Shown: positions 13,801-23,600 of the stretch, one piece after another
Layout of the letters: each line of letters opens with the position of its first letter
Numbering within the stretch: the first letter of the stretch is position 1
Source: Micrasema longulum
Taxonomy: Eukaryota; Arthropoda; Insecta; Trichoptera; Brachycentridae
DNA: 64,000 nt
NCBI GenBank assembly: GCA_022494885.1
Contig: JAGVSM010000910.1
Span: forward strand, 124,001 to 188,000
Reading direction: 5' to 3'
Position numbers and translations under genes: made by a program
The notes under the pieces: generated by a model
Told to the model about the DNA's origin: nothing
Database searches by the model: none
Seen by the model: only the letters and a program-made list of their open reading frames with translations

Positions 13801-14882
13801 TGAAATAGATGGAGATTCTGGAATATCATAATGCGATATATTCTTGTGTTCACCGTGGCTGGTACTTGGTATAACTAAAATATTAAAAATATACAAGTAA
13901 ATAACGACACGTTAGGCGCTTATTTTATTTTTTAACACTGAATGAGAGGTATTTACTGGGTTTATTAGCGTCCTCTCTTTGTCCAAACTCTAAAACAAAG
14001 ACGGGTATGTTATCTACGGATATATTTTCCTCGCAGTTGGAGTAATAATCCATAATTATATTTTTTGATAACTTGTTTCCTATGCATTGCTCCATGTCAA
14101 ACCTTTAAACTGTCTATTTATAAATTCAGTAAACTTCATATGTTTTTCTATAAATAGATCCCTTTTAGTCTTGAAGTTTGCCAGGGTGAAAAGATTTTAA
14201 GTATTCTTTATTTAACTATTGAAAGACTGTGCTAAAAAATCCCATTAGAAACATTGTGTTACATTAAGTAAAAGAGGGGATATTTGGAAATACATGAATT
14301 CAAAAACATATACTATCTTATAATCTATTCTCCAAATTTTATAATAATAATAATACAATTTAGGCCTATTTTGGCAAAATATGACTTTATTATTATTTTT
14401 TTAAATAAGAGAGATTCATTAAGTCTTGTATTCTATGTAGACTATTGGCACCACACTCAACAGTTTAATCTAAGTAGATAAATAAAATCTAAAAACTTAC
14501 CCATTTGAGTGTTGATATCTGAAAGGATTTGCTCGTAGTCAGAATCAAAATAATTGTTTCTGTTTACCATGACAAAATCATTATTTGTTTTTTTTCCTAA
14601 CACCTTCTTCTTGTCAATGTGAGAAAACAAATTCAGAGACTTTATTCTTTCAGATCCATTAATACTTTTCTCTTCCTGCAAGTTTGTTTTCCTCGTGGAG
14701 TTTAATAATGTCTGATAACTGAATATATCATTTGATTGCTTAAAAATAGAAAAATGCATTATTTACCTTACAGAAAAAAACTACAGACGGTGATTACCTC
14801 ATATAGTGGCCTTTTTTAATACCAAACAAACCTGTTTTGATTTCCTCAAAGAATCATAGTTAACATTACTTGTGTTTTCCAT
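4889..14882 (-). CDS. CYLD: Ubiquitin carboxyl-terminal hydrolase CYLD (deubiquitinase)
   Basis: USP-family deubiquitinase that in animals removes Lys63 and Met1 ubiquitin chains and restrains NF-kB/JNK signalling. Eleven exons in coding order: 14832-14882, 14501-14738, 13957-14102, 13680-13874, 12972-13177, 11816-12004, 11519-11674, 11139-11436, 10562-10716, 9500-9683, 4889-5082, about 670 codons. A CAP-Gly domain spans exons 4-5 (YYGVVRWIG, then FAGVELEEE and [11 protein letters not shown]). The catalytic Cys is in [15 protein letters not shown] (exon 6), the His in [10 protein letters not shown] and the third acidic residue in FFDSMADR (exon 10). The B-box-like Zn insert of CYLD is exon 9 ([20 protein letters not shown]). 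The C-terminus [15 protein letters not shown] is diagnostic of CYLD. Only one CAP-Gly is seen, against three in vertebrates. Exon 2 ends with one leftover base while exon 3 needs two, so either a small exon is missing or translation starts at an ATG in exon 3 (14093-14095). The last intron (4.4 kb) hosts a piggyBac element. Confidence 0.94.
6246..6470 (+). CDS. Small unrecognised ORF (74 aa) inside the last CYLD intron, opposite strand
   Basis: ORF of 74 residues starting [15 protein letters not shown] and ending KRKVKKIL. It is hydrophilic, with an acidic stretch ([11 protein letters not shown]) and a C-terminal basic tail. Two Cys lie in ECADSNC. AATAAA follows 14 nt after the stop (6484-6489), and the piggyBac element begins about 35 nt downstream. 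I recognise no family. It could be a nested gene, a terminal exon, an exapted transposon fragment or chance. Composition is less AT-rich than the flanking intron, which is the main reason to list it. Confidence 0.3.
   Translation: MVLNDHHHAELQENQANSISNKSSADKLGTCNYRFILNHKTGQFECADSNCNSDDDLLINEPNIEDKRKVKKIL
6507..6790. repeat. Two-copy tandem duplication (142-bp unit) of the piggyBac left end
   Basis: Positions 6507-6648 recur, apparently without change, at 6649-6790. Each unit starts at a TTAA followed by CCTTTGTGGGG and a third TTAA closes the array (about 6789-6792). The unit is therefore a TTAA-bounded copy of the transposon terminus. It could be a replication or repair duplication, a failed excision/reinsertion, or an assembly artefact. 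Confidence 0.9.
7170..8789 (-). CDS. piggyBac transposase (DDE, frame broken before the C-terminal Cys-rich domain)
   Basis: 539-residue open frame of a piggyBac transposase, which cuts and pastes DNA at TTAA via hairpin ends. The N-terminus is acidic ([16 protein letters not shown], about residues 26-41), as usual. The DDE core is uninterrupted, with the catalytic Asp in CIDESM (about residue 226), a second in WCDNWYSS (about 308) and a third in GTVDKADMM (about 405). The family normally ends in a Cys-rich zinc-binding domain. Here, after a run of ten A (plus-strand T, 7247-7256), the open frame ends as [12 protein letters not shown] and stops at 7170. The neighbouring frame continues with RCHVC, FCSPC and GLCLKPC to a stop near 7112. 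A one-base change in the homopolymer has therefore probably shifted the frame, unless it is a sequencing error. The start ATG at 8787-8789 precedes the acidic region and is the only reasonable one. Confidence 0.92.
   Translation of the reverse strand: MTSQNLVDEEIAEIIGELDSDYEIFSEDDTEVGDLDSDMETESVEDRVEESGQLNSWKSGPYIPIIHEFDDFQSGITVNSLSSNSIECDFFEHFLNIQIMSTIVSEINKFYVYTYTSKEQGPSSRTHKWKDITVPELYRFYALSMVMAKCKHFSIKQYWRTDDLYFYPIFGKTMPRDQYQLILQMLHFSDPNSPPSSDRLNKLRILIDHTRKMFKETMVPHENLCIDESMIAFKGRLLFKQYIPSKRHWFGIKLFVLCDVTTGYILDFIIYCGEGTDIVDDQNFGVSGAVVTTLLKDYIGKGHKLWCDNWYSSPVLFKYLHANKTNACGTVRKNRKGLPQFRKLKKGEVEAKNDTPLLALKWCDKREVHMLTTMHNDSMEPTGKLHYRTDEPIIKPKCIINYNKCMGTVDKADMMLSNVTCMRKSLKWYKKVSFHFIDLYLLNSFYLFKSVTGKTISFPDFQENVTTQLLAKYKIPIIRTPHPTVSTSRTPHRIFPRDIMDHIPELIPPNPKKKTLSCLCEHKIKTKKNKINSILLLSM
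9801..10058. repeat. Terminal-inverted-repeat element (MITE-like) in a CYLD intron
   Basis: 9801-9831 and 10028-10058 are inverted copies sharing a perfect 22-nt core (TGATACTGCAATACCGCGTA plus AC). About 196 bp of AT-rich non-coding sequence lies between. This is consistent with a small non-autonomous DNA transposon or foldback; I did not find a clear target duplication. Confidence 0.6.
10738..11045 (+). pseudogene. Non-LTR retrotransposon reverse-transcriptase C-terminus, decayed
   Basis: Plus-strand frames give RTKVTDIAE, then a [12 protein letters not shown] stretch and [17 protein letters not shown] wording, in several broken frames. This order is the common tail of insect LINE reverse transcriptases. 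It sits in the CYLD intron between exons 8 and 9. A minus-strand relative with matching words is at about 27640-27985. Confidence 0.5.
12573..12836 (+). repeat. Dispersed repeat, SINE-like (family A), copy 1
   Basis: Begins with TTGCCTAGTAGG, which fits an RNA polymerase III A box, and has AGGTTTCAGCTC about 48 nt on, which resembles a B box. It continues with a body containing CCAATGACAGG and AAGCCCTGT and ends near TTGCAACAAATTT. Related copies are at 49690-49905 (+), 17843-18040 (-) and 40264-40382 (-), so this is an interspersed family, probably a tRNA-derived SINE. Confidence 0.65.
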
Positions 14883-15679
14883 TTTACTTTAAAAATGCTT
14901 ATATAGTTCTGAATCAGTAGCTCAGCAGAACATATTTGGGAAAGTAAAAAGTGACTGAACAAAATAACACAATTACATTTTTATCATTTCATTGCTTATC
15001 TATAAAACTAAATACAGTAATCTGAATTATGAAATCCTTATCTATTGTTTTTAGTTACCAGTATTTCATTCAAACTCAAATGACAAGACGTTACATGCAT
15101 AAATATTTTTTTTAAATAAAATAGGGCTACCTGTTTGTATCATCTGAACTAAGGCCGATTTGTTGAGTAACCTTTGAGTGACAGTTAGTTTTTTCATTTA
15201 AAGCACAAAATGCTAAAAGAAAACCATGGTAAATGACTTTTGTACATAATATGCACTGATATGCACACGATATGCACGTCAAACATAATATAATGAATGC
15301 TGATATATATTTATTTATATTTTATCTTGTCGACGTCAAGTGTACAGTCTGATTTTTCAAATTGAGTTTTTGATTTCTGAGCAATACCTCAATCTCCAGT
15401 TCACAGATTATACTACAATCACAGATTACAGATATCTACACAGAGATTATACACTACATCCACACTCCACACATACACATCTCCACACTACACTGCATCC
15501 ATCCTACAACCTACAACCTACAACGCCTACAACTACAAATATTATACCACATCCCTAGTGTCAATTTTTTATATCTAATTTCTAATTCTTGATATGTTTT
15601 CTTCTTCTTCTTCATTTTTTATGGCCTTTTTACATCCTAACTCGGGTGTTCTGGCCAGGGCCGAATTTTCGTTAATTTA

Positions 15680-17010
15680 GATATTTAGGGAGAACCCGGG
15701 GCAGAACAGGGCAGCTAAGCTTTGATAGCAATTTGTGAGAGCTTGAAATGAATAATATCATTATTTGTCAATTTTTACGTTTATTTACTTATTTATCTAC
15801 GAAAATACAAGTGTTTAACTTACCTTAATACATAATTACTTTTTAAAAAGTAGCGTCTAAAAAAAGTGGAAATTTCCCATTCTGCCCCACCCCCGGGGCA
15901 CAGTGAGAAATGAACCCAGGACACAAAAGGGTACTTGTTCCTATTATACAACACGATGTAATTATATTTTTTGCATGTTTTATTGTAGTTACATGAAAAA
16001 TTAAACCAAATAATGACATTGTGCATTTCTCATCTGTGATCTGTGCTAATATTTTTGTAATTATTTGCACATTGGAGAATAAATCCGCACATGACATGTC
16101 CGCCCAATTTTTGCAAACGCTTCAAAAATATCGGCCTTCATTAACTGAACTTTCGTCAGATCCGGTTACGATTATTTTTGTTTTTTTTTTTACTTAGTTT
16201 TTATTCCTTCGGTTTTTTCCGTTTTAATATTAGTTTTTGTCTCATTCTTCCTTCTTTTGCATTCTTGATATTTTTTACCTTTTAAATACACTCTTCTAAA
16301 TTATTCTTATAAGTTAAAGCGGTAAGAAATGCTAAGTAGCATTAATTTTGTGTTTTTCCATAATCTCACTAAACAGATTTAAAAATTCAATACTGCTACT
16401 TTGTTTAAACCTATAGCGCGTGCTCCCAGATGTTGCTTCTGGTTTTGTCAGATTTAAATCGGGATGACGCTACAAAAAGTCTTTAATCCAGTCTTCTCCC
16501 ACCATTTCCAAAGTTCTGTTGAAATTATGGCTGTAATTATTATTTTCTGCAATATAGTCATTCCGAAGATTTGTTTTTGCATATCTTTACAAGTTCCAAC
16601 TTTAGTAGTAGTTTACAAGCTCCAACTCTTGCTTAGCTGTAAAAACGGTGGCGGAACTTTCTTGACTTTTATCAACAAGAGCTTCTGGATTTTCCCGTCT
16701 TTTCCGAACATATCTCTCAAGTATTGATGGTGGCACTTTGTACCGATTAGACGCTGCAGGTATCCTATTTCTCAACTTATGACTGCATCAACAGCTTGAT
16801 ACATAGCAACCGCAGACAAGGAGTGCCAGCTGGTTTTTCATATACATGTTTGCACCATTTGCTGTTGAAAAAGTGGCGTAAGAGGTATAAAAGCGTAACC
16901 AACAAAGAAAAAAACTCACTTTCGCATTTATAATATTAGTTAGAAAAAGAGTACCTTTCAAATATTCTCAGAGGCGGAACGGGGTACCACCCCATCGTGC
17001 CCAGACAGTA
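15680..17010 (-). mobile_element. Decayed pogo-like DNA transposon remnant
   Basis: Around 16680-16770 the minus strand encodes AASNRYKVPPSILERYVRKR, which resembles the psq-type helix-turn-helix at the N-terminus of pogo/Tigger transposases. G+C-rich terminal-like segments (GGGGCAGAAC near 15695, GCCCCACCCCCGGGGC near 15885 and GGAACGGGGTACCACCCC near 16980) stand out from the AT-rich background. No long open frame survives. The family call is by motif only and the borders are approximate. Confidence 0.4.
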
Positions 17011-17329
17011 GTGTTCTATAAAACACGAGAGTTATGGCCGATATAAGTGCTGGCCTTGAGTTATCACTAGACTTTTAGTCAGTCAAAGGTAGGTTTAAAT
17101 TAACATGTTATGTAATTTTTTTAATAAACAATGGTGTATAGACCTTGTACCTTGGTGTAATATAGCAAATATTAGAACTTTCGAGCATTTTTTCCAACAT
17201 TCGATGAATTTCAAACTAAGCGCACTCTGACACTGACAGCAACCATTTCATATAGCGCAGCGCAGTGAACTGACTATTGTGCGCGAAGTTCATGCATCTC
17301 TGTCGTACGTAGCAACCCAGATAGCAATT

Positions 17330-17475
17330 TAAACTTGCATCAAGCTTGTATCAAGTTTGAAGTATCAAGAGTTCAAGCTTTACCCAAGTTTGAGATTGCA
17401 ACTCTGTAAACTTGAGGCAAGTTTAAAGCAAACTTCCTAGTTACCATCCAACAAACTTGCATGATGTTTGGATTT
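17330..17475. repeat. Iterated CAAGTTTG/CAAACTTG motif stretch
   Basis: Within about 145 bp the word CAAGYTTG/AAACTTG recurs at least nine times in both orientations (AACTTGCATCAAGCTTG, TATCAAGTTTG, CAAACTTGCATGATGTTTG and others). It resembles the end of a DNA transposon with subterminal repeats. No partner end was found. Confidence 0.4.
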
Positions 17476-17479
17476 ATTT

Positions 17480-17575
17480 AGCAAAAAAAAAACAAAAAAC
17501 AAAAACAAAACATACAAAAAAAGGGAAAAAAACGAAACAAAAAACACAAACCAAAAAAAAAACAAAAAACACGAA
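17480..17575. repeat. A-rich low-complexity tract
   Basis: Almost pure A with scattered C and G for about 95 bp. It gives a Phe-rich spurious reading frame on the minus strand. Confidence 0.85.
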
Positions 17576-17842
17576 GCTTCTTAAAAATATTAATATTAAA
17601 TAAAATATCTTATTATTATTACTCAGTATATTTATTTTGAATAAATAATAAAAATTACGGGCTATTTTTGCTAAGAAAGTCAGATGATGTGATGATAAAT
17701 AATTCATGTCAATTGACTGGAGATCAGAGTCCGGTGCATTCTTTTGTCTCTCAACTCTGAAACAAATAAATAAAACTGTTTTATGACTTACTAGCTTTTC
17801 GACTAGCGGGATTTCTCATGGTAAAAAGTATCCGATATTCAA

Positions 17843-18040
17843 ATCAAAATTTGTTGCAACAGAGGGAAAACATTTTGGGAAGGAAATATGGCAGTCTAGG
17901 TATTTACTGGGCTTATGTACTGTCATTGGCTGGTTGAAGTGGCCACTTTACAAAATGTGTAACATTAAGCGTTCTACCTATGTTTAAACATTTTCATTTC
18001 CTCAACTCTTCCATCTGTTAACTTTTGTGAAGTATGGTTA
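17843..18040 (-). repeat. Dispersed SINE-like repeat (family A), copy 2
   Basis: Reverse-oriented relative of the 12573-12836 repeat: TTTGTTGCAAC, then CTGTCATTGGCTGG and AAGTGGCCAC, then the CATTTCCTCAACTCTTCCATCTGTT segment in shorter matching pieces. It lacks the box-bearing head. Confidence 0.6.
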
Positions 18041-18760
18041 AAGTATTAGTTTATTATATCGATATATTATAAACAGCCTTTTCGTTCTATAAATAAAACA
18101 CAATTCAATCAATTCAATTCAATAATAGTAAAATGTTTGTGATATTTAATAATTAATCAGATTTAACTATTGTAAGTGTATTGCAGTGGATGAGATATTA
18201 ATATCATACTTACTTTTAAAGAGCTCTTGACAAGACGGTTTTGTCGAGTAACAGTGCAACAAAAACTCATTTTTAATGTTTTTTCCTCAGTGGCATATCA
18301 ATAGCATGGATTTCCCAAAATATAATTACTTGATTCGGTAGCAGCTTTGAGAAAAAATAACATTTGACAGAATATTGCTTTATTCCGGACCTCAACTTAA
18401 ATGTTTACGATTCATATACCTAATTGATTCTACTGCTTTCATATTCACGTAAACATGGCACAGTTCAAAATTCTGCAAAACCTTAAACCCTCAAATCCAA
18501 ATTCACAAAAGTGCAAAATAAATCCTTTCATTTTTCAAACCCCAAAAGTACATATAATGTGTTTGTAATACCATAAAATACATGTCCCAAATTGCAAAAA
18601 CGGGAGGTCTTGATAATTAATTCTTATCCAAGACTGGGGAAATTAATTATGATTATTCAGAAGTTTATTAACATCTGTTTGCACCACATGCCAGCATTTT
18701 AGCAAACTCCTTTTGGCTTTGGCAACATTTCGAAAGTTCGGGAAAATCTTTGTTTTGTAA

Positions 18761-19380
18761 TAGGGATGCAATATCGCTTACCAAAACATCGATATATTGG
18801 GGCGTCGATGTTTAAAGAATCAACATCGAAATCTAAAAACTTATTGAAAAAAACATCGTTATGTAGGTGCTTTTGAAGATTTTGTTAATTCTGGACAGGT
18901 ATTATACATTTTTACATTTTATATTATACATTTGTTTTATTCAAAAGTATTTAAAACTAAATAATTACAGAAAAAAAATTGAAACATGTGCGCTCTTAGA
19001 TTAAAAAATAAATGCGAAAATTATATAAAAAAAATAAAAAACACACAAAAATTCGCATCGTTTTAAAACCACGATGTATTCGATTTGAATTGATAACGGC
19101 GTTGCCTAGTGGAATATTTTAAATCGTTAACTTTCAAAAAAGTAAGTTAGAAGTACGCTTATATTTACGTAGCCGAAACGTCGAAACGAATCCAACATAC
19201 ACGAAATCACGCAAAAAATTGATCACAAAATTAATATTGATCACAAAATTCCTAAAAAAATATCTTTCATTTGATAAAAATCACATTGAAAAAACATCGG
19301 CATTCAGATACATAGTTTTTTTTCTAAACTAATATCGATGTTTTATCAGTGCGTGATCGTTTGTACAATGTGCATCCCTA
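18761..19380. repeat. Non-autonomous hAT-like element (620 bp)
   Basis: Starts TAGGGATGCAATATCG and ends with TGCATCCCTA, giving a perfect 10-bp terminal inverted repeat. TAGGGATG-type ends are common in hAT-like elements. The interior is non-coding and carries several ATCGATGT-type words near both ends. No clear 8-bp target duplication was seen. Confidence 0.55.
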
Positions 19381-19828
19381 GGATGTACGAAATGAGAAGT
19401 TGTTTTGGACGGTTTTTGTCACAGACTACAGACTACAGATAAATCGTTTTAATTTTAGTGAGCGTGTTAGCTTTTGGCTTTGAGCGTGTGCATCAGTGCA
19501 TCGGAGATCTTTAAATGAAATATCCATATTTAATTTCCGCATTTTATGTAGCATAAAGCCTGTTCTACTAATATCAAACATCAGACCGAAAGTAAACGCG
19601 ATTCCTCGTTCAATGGGTGTTATATATTTTTTTAACTGTCGTACGAATTACAAATCTACATAGCGAAATTATCTCAATGGACGCATCTTCTTATAATATA
19701 AAAAGATATATTGTAGCACTGTTTGAATTCACGGAGTATTTCTATTCAGCCTCCCGTTTTTTTTATAATAGAATGTGATAGTGACTGAAGCAATTAATGA
19801 ACTAAATCATTGGAAAAAATAACTAAAG

Positions 19829-21697
19829 ATGTCCGTCGCCTTTGTACAGCGCGGCAACCGTCCTCCGCCTAATTCGGCTCTAATTCAGAAATTATTGGAC
19901 GAGAATTCTCATTTGATTAAGACCATTAAAGACTTTCAATCTAAAGGACAAATTACAGAATGCATACAATACCAGCAGGTCCTTCACAGAAATTTAGTTC
20001 ACCTGGCAAATATGGCAGATGTCTTTCGGAATATTCACGATATCTTACCGGTAAGTTTTATTTATATATTTTCATAAACTCGATATGAAATCTTTACACG
20101 TCGTGGTAATATGAAATAAATAAAATGTGACGTATTTAATTCTGCATACCAAAAAATACACCACATTTATTATTAACATGCTTGTCACATAATATACCTA
20201 GGTAATATAATCATTTTTACCTTTACAAGTAACAACGAAATTTTGATGAAAATAAAATCTTCAGAAAATTCACTCGCGCTTCAGAATCATAACGCACGCA
20301 TTCCATTTGTTTAATCTTTTGGAAAAATATCTGGGTACAATTCAATTTTCATAAATTATTTAGATTTAATTGCATATCACTCAGTCACTTTAGTTTAATT
20401 GTTATTAATCAGTACTCGATGGCTACACATTTAACAAAAATAGTTACACCAGAAATAATGAAGCGCTGGTTTATCTTAGTAAGAAACAGAGTACATTAGA
20501 TGTATTTTAGTTATTCCGGTTTCAAAATAATTTTTATGTTTGTTTCAGCTTCCGCCTCAATCACCATCAGGAAATTCACAACCTAACCAGTCTCCTCCCC
20601 ACGGGCCAACCACTGAACCAAATAGTCCTCAGAATATGAACTCCAACAGTTATCAGTCCCCTCAAGGGTACTGCGGCTCCTCTTCTCCCAACACTCCTCG
20701 GCCCGGCGGCCCTCAGCCATACACTCAAAGGGGATATCCACAAAACCAATACCAAGGACAATACCAGAACATGAGCGGAGGGCCGTATCCTCCGCAGACG
20801 CAGTCCGGGTACATGAACCCCTCCCAGCAGGGGTATGGGCCTCCCGGGGCGCAGCCGCAAGGATATCCGGCCAACTCCAACTATGGCCCACCTAACACAG
20901 CCGCCCCCAACTCTAATTATCCCGCCGCAGGTCACCAGGGGGGCGCGTACCCTCCGTCTTCCATGCAACAGTCCTATGCTCCTCCTGCTACTTCGGGGCC
21001 ACCCAATCCTGCGCCGTATCCTGGCGCCAGAGCAGCTTCTTCTCAAAATTATTCCGGTGGCAGCGCATTCCAAGGTCCGCCTGCGGGATCCAACTATCCG
21101 ACAGGGGGTGCGCCGACTCCCGCCAACTATAACGCCAACTCCAACCAGAACTCGACTTATCCCTCCCAACCTTTTGCTGGAGGCGCCCCTCCCGGCGGTT
21201 ATCCGGCGGCACCCGCCGCCCAGCCTAGCCACTCTCCGCAGCCTGGCTACCCTGGGCAGGCCCCCGCGGGAGCCTATGGCCCGCCGCCGGGGCAGGCGCC
21301 CGCGGGAGGCTACGGCCCGCCGCCTGTGCAGGCGCCAGCCTATTCTCCTTCCGGAGCCCAGAACGGGGGCGGGCAGGCCAGTGGCGCAGCCGGTCAGTCT
21401 TACCCGCCTCCGGGGCCGGCGGCGGGGGGCTACCCGGGGTCTGCGCAGCCGCCCTTCTCCAACCCCTCTTCGCAGCCGTCCAGCCCCGCTCCGTCGGGGT
21501 ACCAGGCGGCTCAGGCCGGAGGCGGAGCGCAGTATCCCCCGGGCGGTGCCTACCCGCCCCACGGTTATGGGCCGCATCCCCCTCAGTATCCCCCCGCGCA
21601 GTACCCCGGAGGACCGTACCAGTACCCTCGGCCCCCTGCTCCACCTCCCCAAGGGAGCTACGGAGGCTACTCGTATCAACCACCCGCTCAACAGTAG
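19829..21697 (+). CDS. SS18 (SSXT): SS18 / SSXT family protein (BAF chromatin-remodelling subunit)
   Basis: Nuclear co-activator of the SS18 family, a subunit of BAF (SWI/SNF) remodelling complexes. Two exons, 19829-20050 and 20549-21697, are joined in phase 0 (LP|LPPQ) and give 456 residues. Exon 1 is the whole conserved SNH domain (about residues 1-74): SVAFVQRGNRPPPN, IQKLLDENSHLI, IQYQQVLHRNLVHLANMAD. Exon 2 is a long low-complexity region rich in Gln, Pro, Gly, Tyr, Ser and Ala with recurring GYGPP, QGYP and AQYPPGG units, the QPGY domain. Length compares with about 420 in human. Exon 2 is strikingly GC-rich relative to everything around it, which leaves other frames open by chance on both strands. 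AATAAA follows about 93 nt after the stop. The gene diverges from CYLD and converges on MRPL3. Confidence 0.96.
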
Positions 21698-21789
21698 AAT
21701 TACTAAACACCTCTTTTCGATGCATCTGTGTATACTTAAGCGTAGTAATTATTTATTTAATGTCAAGTGTGAAACTAAATTTGTCATAT

Positions 21790-21795
21790 AATAAA
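21790..21795 (+). terminator. Polyadenylation signal of SS18
   Basis: AATAAA about 93 nt past the SS18 stop, followed by a T-rich stretch. Confidence 0.6.
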
Positions 21796-23059
21796 TTTTG
21801 TTATAATGTTTGAATTTTTTAGTTTCCAGAATTTGAATAAGGGATTTAATAATCATATTAAAAAGTATATCTATTTGATGTATAACTTTCGCTTTCCAAG
21901 CCGACTATGTGATTGATAAGATTTGTGGTCCATTATTTCAGAAGTAAGTTCTCAGGAATGTCCATACTCTTTTTTTCCTTTAGTTTTTAAAGCCACAAGT
22001 TTAATTTGTTTTGTGTTGGTGAAATATTTTAGATTAAAGATAGGTTTTCTACAAAACAATGCTCTGTGCTATATTGCCAAAGTCAATGCATCTGCAAATA
22101 ACTATGATTTTACCATTGATATAAATGTTTTTCTGTTAATAACTTTCATAGTTTTTCAATAATCTAAACCATACATACATTATAATATAAATATATTTTT
22201 ACTGTACTGTATTTTAAATTTACATATTAGTATTATATACTATACCATTCCTTAAAGTTTTTGCATGTTATGAACACGTTTTGAAAGTTAAAAAATCTAA
22301 ATATTGTTTCATACTATAGACCGTAAAAACATTTTATATTATGACAATCTTTCCACTGCATAGACAATATTCGAAAAGATGTCTTCAAATCTACTAGAAT
22401 GATCTGTAATATCCAAGAAACATTTTTTTTTAAATGTTGCGATGTTCACAATATTTTAGTTTTACAGAGTGAAAGATATATAATAAATGTATTAGGAATA
22501 TTTTAATTATCGTGGTGTGTCCAAAATAAAAAAATCACTGTTTTGTATAATAAAATAATTGTATGACCATATTATATTAAAAAAATACTATCATATTTTG
22601 GCTTTACTATCAATATCATCTCCTAAAACATTGTTTTGATAGCAAATATAATTTCAACAGAAATATCCATCACCCACCAAGACTACCTGTCAATGAGCAA
22701 AATAAATAGCTATGAATTAGAATAGTCTCTATCTGTCTTGATAAAAAAATGCTTGAATTTGTTCACTGAATAATAAATATGTTTTTAGAGACCTCGTGTT
22801 ATTTATAACTCAAAGGTGCAAAGGATCTCTGATTTCAAGTCACTATATTATGGTGTAAGGAAAAAAGTTTCCTAGGTAAGGGATAATACATACTATCTAT
22901 GCTTTTACCCAACGTACTGTATTGGGTTTCTTTGACAATTAATAGTCTAGAGAGGATGTCGACTGCTCGACTGTTAATGAATAATAATGTTACTCTCATC
23001 ACCAATATCCTAACTCTCCTGTATCTGTAGTAGTATAGTATAGAATTATGCTATAGGTA

Positions 23060-23485
23060 GTGTAATACAACAGCGAGCCAAATGGATAGGCCATAACATA
23101 AGACCCCCCAGACCTGCTTCTTACGCTTGCGGAGGGCATGCGCAAAGGCACAAATTACAGTGGATGACCCTGTTTAAGCTACATGGACCAGATTATCTCC
23201 GACATGCGTTGTAGCGGGTAGTCCGAGTTAAAGAGACAAGCAGATTTCCCAAAATTGCTGTCCCTGATAAACTTTTGTGAATCCTCGAAAGACCACCAGA
23301 CTCCAACACATGTTTCAGTGTGAGTACAATAGGACAAATTTTACCCACTATTCTCCACTGGCACGCATCCACAGAATTGCAAATAATTATGCTGAGCTGT
23401 TCGACTTGCTCCACACCACTCCTGCTGCAATCAAATCAGCTATCCTATTCATCGAATGGCCATCCCCTCAATTCTTCTCTTTTTA
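23060..23485 (+). pseudogene. Possible non-LTR retroelement tail remnant
   Basis: Less AT-rich island. The plus strand reads AKWIGHNIRPPRPAS-like and then an open stretch NPRKTTRLQHMFQ ... HYSPLARIHRIANNYAELFD, interrupted by stops. The wording (W-IGH-R early, a trailing helical segment) suggests the 3' end of a LINE ORF2, but I cannot assign the family. It could also be an exon of an unknown gene. Confidence 0.25.
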
Positions 23486-23600
23486 ATGTGTCATGTACTC
23501 ATCTTAATTTTATTTTCTTTCTTTTTTTAAAAATTGATAACATAAAACATTTAAGTTTGTAAGTGAAAATTCTTGATGGAAGTTCATTGTAATTTATCAT

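Larger units (their letters stand above)
14883..19828. other. Divergent intergenic region CYLD/SS18
   Basis: Nearly 5 kb between the first recognised CYLD exon and the SS18 start. It contains a CA-rich low-complexity patch (about 15440-15550), a pogo-like fossil, an iterated AAACTTG stretch, an A-rich run, a SINE-like copy and a hAT-like MITE. About 19390-19828 should contain the SS18 promoter and 5' UTR. No host coding exon was recognised; an upstream CYLD exon could be hidden here. Confidence 0.6.

Noticed and set aside
17474..17707. 77-residue Phe-rich minus-strand frame
   Set aside because: Translation of an A-rich low-complexity tract.
20576..21691. 371-residue Arg-rich reading frame antisense to SS18 exon 2 and a 318-residue frame on the same strand
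   Set aside because: Shadows of the GC-rich, stop-poor SS18 exon; Arg/Pro/Gly-only composition, no domain, and the SS18 frame is clearly the coding one.
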